Shown here: in pieces, positions 60,652 through 64,000 of the stretch | Position numbering within the stretch: position 1 is the first letter of the stretch | How the letters are laid out: every line of letters starts with the position of its first letter | Assembly (NCBI GenBank): GCA_946413525.1 | Contig: CAMKKZ010000004.1 | Span: 109,668-173,667 of the forward strand | Origin: an uncultured Oribacterium sp. | GTDB lineage: Bacteria; Bacillota; Clostridia; Lachnospirales; Lachnospiraceae | Direction of reading: 5' to 3' | DNA length: 64,000 nt | Made by a program: the position numbers and the translations under genes | The notes under the pieces: model-generated | Database searches by the model: none | What the model was told of the DNA's origin: nothing | What the model saw: only the letters and a program-made list of their open reading frames with translations

Positions 60652-63600
60652 ATGGCAGGTGAAAAGAAAGAAAACTCGATGGACGTGAAGGAGACAAAGG
60701 CTGCGAAAGCCAAGGAGGGTGCTGCTCCCAGGAAAAAGAAGCTGGCCGTTGTTTTCCATTCTCAAAATTCGGTTAATCACAAAAATCATCCTTTGGGCAG
60801 GAATTTTTCAGAACGCCGCAAGAATACGGCAACTGAGCAGCCTGTTCAAAAGGAAACGCCGAAGAAAACGTCCCCGAACGGCCGCCCATTGCCTCCGGGA
60901 ACAGCGAGGGTGACCCCTCTCCGCGAATTAAATGAAATCCAGCGGAAAAAGGCCGAACAAGAGGCCAGGGAAGAGGCTCAAAGGCTGGCTATGGAAAAAG
61001 AGCAGGCCGCCAGGGAGAAAGCTGCCAAAGAAGAAGCCGCAAGGGAAGAGGCGGCCAAGGCAAAGGCTGCTAAAGAAGAGGCAGAGAGGCAGAAGGCCCT
61101 GAGTGAAAAAGCAGAGCAGGCGAAGCGTCAGAATGAAGCTGCCGAGACGAAGGAAGGGGAAAAAGGCAAAGACGCGACAACTGACCGTAAGGCGGAGCAG
61201 GGTCAGCTTGTATCGGCGGAGCAGACATCTCAAAATGTCGTCCGAAAGGAGCCACCATCCCAGACTATCGCTGAGAAGGGGCAGCCACCCCGGAATGCGG
61301 CAAAGGACGGACGCGAATCTGCCCAGGGACGTAGTCCGAAGGTGAAAAAGGAGACTCCTGCCGCGAAAACACAGGGAACAGTATCGGGAGAGGAGAAAGA
61401 GGGCGCGTCCGCTGAAAAGGCCTCCGCGGCTGTGAAGGCGCAGGAGCAGCCGGCGGCATCCATATCGGATCAGGCGGCCGCAAAGACCCCGCAGGCAGAG
61501 GAGTCAAAAGCAAAAACTCCAGGCACGCCCATTTCCCTGATTGACGCGTTCGGGCTTGACGGCGCTCCGGGGGCACCTCGCCCCAGGCTTCTCGGCAGGA
61601 TCAAGGTCGTCAAAGAACCCCCCAAGGAGAACCGTGGTGCGCGTGGACAGCAGGATCGTCGTCAGGGCGGGGCGAAGGGTCGCGGACCGGCAGAACGGGG
61701 TGCGCGGCCTGATCAGGGCGCGGGCAGAAACCGCGGCATGGACCGTATGCAGGGGCAGGGAACACCCCGCAGGGATGATGCGGCGGCTGCACAGGGCATG
61801 ACGGACAAGGCAGGAAACTTCGCGAAGAGGGAACAGCAGAAGTCTCAGAAAAAGGTTTACGGGCAGAAAAACATTGATACGGAAAAGGCAAATATTTCCC
61901 AGAAAAACCGTACAAATCGGAAACAGCAGAAATACGGCGCTGCCCAGTCGTATGAGAGGGACGATCAGCTTGTCTATCGCGGCCCCAAAAAAGGAGGAAA
62001 GGCTCCTTTTGTCAAGCCTGAAGCAGTCAAGGTGGAGGAGGAGATTAAATCCATCCTTCTTCCGGAAATCATCACCTTGAAAGAGCTCGGCGAGAAAATG
62101 AAGAAGAAGCCGGCCGATATCATTAAAAAGTTCTTCATGCAGGGCAAGATGCTTACCCTTAATACGGAGCTTAGCTATGAGGAGGCTGAGAATATAGCCC
62201 TGGAATATGACATCCTTTGTGAAAAAGAAGAAAAGGTGGATGTCATCGCTGAGCTTGTCCAGGATTCACAGGAGGATGCGGAAGCGGAGCTTGTGGCAAG
62301 GCCGCCCGTGGTCTGCGTGATGGGTCACGTGGATCATGGAAAAACTTCCATACTGGATGCCATTCGGAAGACCAATGTGACGCAGCATGAACATGGTGGC
62401 ATTACACAGTCCATTGGAGCCTATCAGGTCATGCTTAAGGTAAACGGGGAGGATCGGGTCATCACCTTCCTGGATACGCCGGGACATGAGGCCTTTACCG
62501 CGATGCGAATGCGTGGAGCGCAGTCCACGGACATTGCTGTGCTTGTGGTGGCGGCAGATGACGGGATCATGCCCCAGACAGTAGAGGCGATTAATCACGC
62601 CAAGGCCGCCAATACGGAAATCATTGTGGCTATCAACAAAATTGATAAGCCAACGGCCAATCCTGAAAAGGTAAAGCAGGAGCTGATGAAATATGACCTC
62701 GTACCTGAGGATTACGGTGGGACAACGATCTGCTGCCCGGTTTCCGCAAAGACCGGAGAGGGGCTCGAAAATTTGCTTGAGAACATCGTGCTTGAAGCCG
62801 ATGTAATGGAACTTAAGGCCAATCCGAACAGGAAGGCGTACGGAGTGGTTGTCGAGGCGGAACTGGACAAGGGACGCGGCTCCGTGGCCAGGCTTCTGGT
62901 GCAGAAGGGGACGCTGCACGTAGGCGATGTCGTGTCCGTGGGGAGCGCGTATGGAAAAGTCCGCGCCATGATAGACGACAAGGGCAGGCGGATCAAGCAG
63001 GCCGTCCCGTCCATGCCGGTGGAGATTCTCGGCCTTAATTCGGTGCCGAATGCCGGCGAAATATTCAAGGTTCAGGAAAACGAGAAGGAGGCCAAAGCCT
63101 ATGCGGCTGCCTTTGTCTCGGAGAACAAGCAGCGCATGGTGGAAGAGTCCAGGAAGAAGGTCTCGCTGGATGCCCTTTTCGATCAAATCAAGGAAGGCAA
63201 GATCAAGGAGCTTCCCATCGTGGTCAAGGCCGATGTGCAGGGCTCCGTGGAAGCCGTTCGGGATTCCCTGGAAAAAATCAGGAACGAGGAGGTCAAGGTC
63301 AAGGTCATACACAGCGGCGTCGGCGCGATCAGCGAGTCGGATGTGGTGCTTGCCAGCGCTTCCAATGCCATCGTCATTGGCTTCGATGTCAAGCCTGACG
63401 CGACGGCGAAGGATATTGCGGACAGGGAGCATGTAGATGTCCGACTGTACAATATTATCTACAAGGCAATCGAGGATGTAGAGAATGCCATGAAGGGTAT
63501 GCTGAAACCGGTATTCGAAGAGAAGATCATTGGCCATGCGGTCATTCGGCAGATTTTCAAGTCCTCCGGAGTCGGGAATATTGCGGGATCCTATGTGCTT

Positions 63601-63813
63601 GATGGCATGGTGCAGCGTGACGCGAAGGCGCGTATCACCAGGGGCGATAATCAGATTTATGACGGCGAGATTATTTCGGTGAAACGCTTCAAGGATGATG
63701 TCAAAGAAGTCCGTACGGGCTACGAATGCGGCCTTGTATTCTCAAACTTTGATGATATACAGGTGGATGACCAGATTGAAGCGTATGTCATGGAAGAAGT
63801 GAAGCGGTTCTGA
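60652..63813 (+). CDS. infB: Translation initiation factor IF-2
   Basis: 1053 residues. GTPase that places initiator tRNA on the 30S subunit. The ATG at 60652 has GGGAGG eight bases upstream; GTG and TTG at 60646 and 60649 are in frame but too near the site. The N-terminal ~470 residues are low-complexity (Ala/Lys/Glu coiled-coil-like [20 protein letters not shown], then Gly/Arg-rich). The IF2 N-terminal fold is at about 470-530. The G domain begins with GHVDHGKTS (about 557-565), followed by [17 protein letters not shown] and SAKTGEG. Domains II-IV follow to the end. Longer than average because of the N-terminal region, common in Clostridia. The rbfA gene expected next is not seen in the remaining 187 bp. 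Confidence 0.96.
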   Translation: MAGEKKENSMDVKETKAAKAKEGAAPRKKKLAVVFHSQNSVNHKNHPLGRNFSERRKNTATEQPVQKETPKKTSPNGRPLPPGTARVTPLRELNEIQRKKAEQEAREEAQRLAMEKEQAAREKAAKEEAAREEAAKAKAAKEEAERQKALSEKAEQAKRQNEAAETKEGEKGKDATTDRKAEQGQLVSAEQTSQNVVRKEPPSQTIAEKGQPPRNAAKDGRESAQGRSPKVKKETPAAKTQGTVSGEEKEGASAEKASAAVKAQEQPAASISDQAAAKTPQAEESKAKTPGTPISLIDAFGLDGAPGAPRPRLLGRIKVVKEPPKENRGARGQQDRRQGGAKGRGPAERGARPDQGAGRNRGMDRMQGQGTPRRDDAAAAQGMTDKAGNFAKREQQKSQKKVYGQKNIDTEKANISQKNRTNRKQQKYGAAQSYERDDQLVYRGPKKGGKAPFVKPEAVKVEEEIKSILLPEIITLKELGEKMKKKPADIIKKFFMQGKMLTLNTELSYEEAENIALEYDILCEKEEKVDVIAELVQDSQEDAEAELVARPPVVCVMGHVDHGKTSILDAIRKTNVTQHEHGGITQSIGAYQVMLKVNGEDRVITFLDTPGHEAFTAMRMRGAQSTDIAVLVVAADDGIMPQTVEAINHAKAANTEIIVAINKIDKPTANPEKVKQELMKYDLVPEDYGGTTICCPVSAKTGEGLENLLENIVLEADVMELKANPNRKAYGVVVEAELDKGRGSVARLLVQKGTLHVGDVVSVGSAYGKVRAMIDDKGRRIKQAVPSMPVEILGLNSVPNAGEIFKVQENEKEAKAYAAAFVSENKQRMVEESRKKVSLDALFDQIKEGKIKELPIVVKADVQGSVEAVRDSLEKIRNEEVKVKVIHSGVGAISESDVVLASASNAIVIGFDVKPDATAKDIADREHVDVRLYNIIYKAIEDVENAMKGMLKPVFEEKIIGHAVIRQIFKSSGVGNIAGSYVLDGMVQRDAKARITRGDNQIYDGEIISVKRFKDDVKEVRTGYECGLVFSNFDDIQVDDQIEAYVMEEVKRF

Positions 63814-64000
63814 TTCCTGCATGGAGCCGGTTGGCTTGCGTTACCGCAGATGTTTGCCCGCAATTAAAGAAAGAGGTCGTATGGCCTGAGATACCGCAGC
63901 TAGTCGGTCGAAAATTATAATGGCTAAAAATCACTGTGACAGAGTAACTAGTACAGCATTTTATAAATGGTAGTTATTATAAATATCGACTACGCAATAT

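Noticed and set aside
62266..63537. 423-codon minus-strand frame inside infB
   Set aside because: Shadow of the conserved IF-2 GTPase region.

Overview
The window looks like a chromosomal segment of a gut-type Clostridia (Lachnospiraceae-like Firmicute). The evidence is purine-rich Shine-Dalgarno sites (GGAGG), a Firmicute-type rimP-nusA-ylxR-ylxQ-infB cluster, an ECF-type folate transporter S component beside folC, LytTR/DUF3021 genes, and very large signal-peptide proteins carrying Big_2, InlB/Flg_new, BspA-type leucine-rich and CAP domains. No rRNA, tRNA, CRISPR array, plasmid or phage module was recognised. All family assignments are by eye from motifs; no database search was run.

Layout. 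1-11966 is mostly metabolic and transport: a truncated threonine-aldolase-like gene (-), recD2, a tannase-like lipoprotein (-), a three-gene polar amino-acid ABC transporter, a cytidylate-kinase-like protein and two alpha/beta hydrolases. 12047-20228 is a tandemly amplified region: two almost identical Rpn/PDDEXK-type nuclease genes (-) alternate with two diverged paralogous secreted Gln/Gly/Met-repeat proteins (+). Each secreted-protein gene has the same structured leader, and there is an orphan leader copy plus a truncated third nuclease copy. 20330-22521 encodes a 12-TM membrane protein with a C-terminal LuxR-type HTH. 23014-43024 is a surface-protein island: three very large exported proteins (1992, 1854 and 1303 residues) and two smaller ones. 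Between them lies a duplicated and partly decayed LytTR-DUF3021-secreted-protein cassette. 43676-46734 holds cardiolipin synthase, a broken HicB-like antitoxin and an acidic hypothetical protein. 47148-52724 is a minus-strand run: folC, folT, a DUF3810 membrane metallopeptidase-like protein, a Nudix hydrolase, a metallophosphoesterase and vsr. 53731-57753 encodes a CAP-domain surface protein interrupted by an in-frame TGA. 57822-63813 is the rimP-nusA-ylxR-ylxQ-infB transcription/translation operon.

Non-coding structure is the outstanding feature. At least five families of short hairpin-forming repeats are scattered between genes. Several copies run right up to the ribosome-binding site of unrelated genes. 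There are also MITE-like elements with terminal inverted repeats, and a 196-bp element at 52913-53108 whose nested inverted repeats predict a four-way, cloverleaf-like fold. Housekeeping genes recD2 and folC carry in-frame tandem-repeat insertions, so repeat expansion seems to act on coding and non-coding DNA alike.

How the parts may work together. The ABC transporter genes form one uptake system. folC and folT belong together in folate acquisition and retention. The LytTR/DUF3021 pairs and the membrane-bound LuxR-type regulator are natural candidates to control the neighbouring surface-protein genes, but that is inferred only from position.
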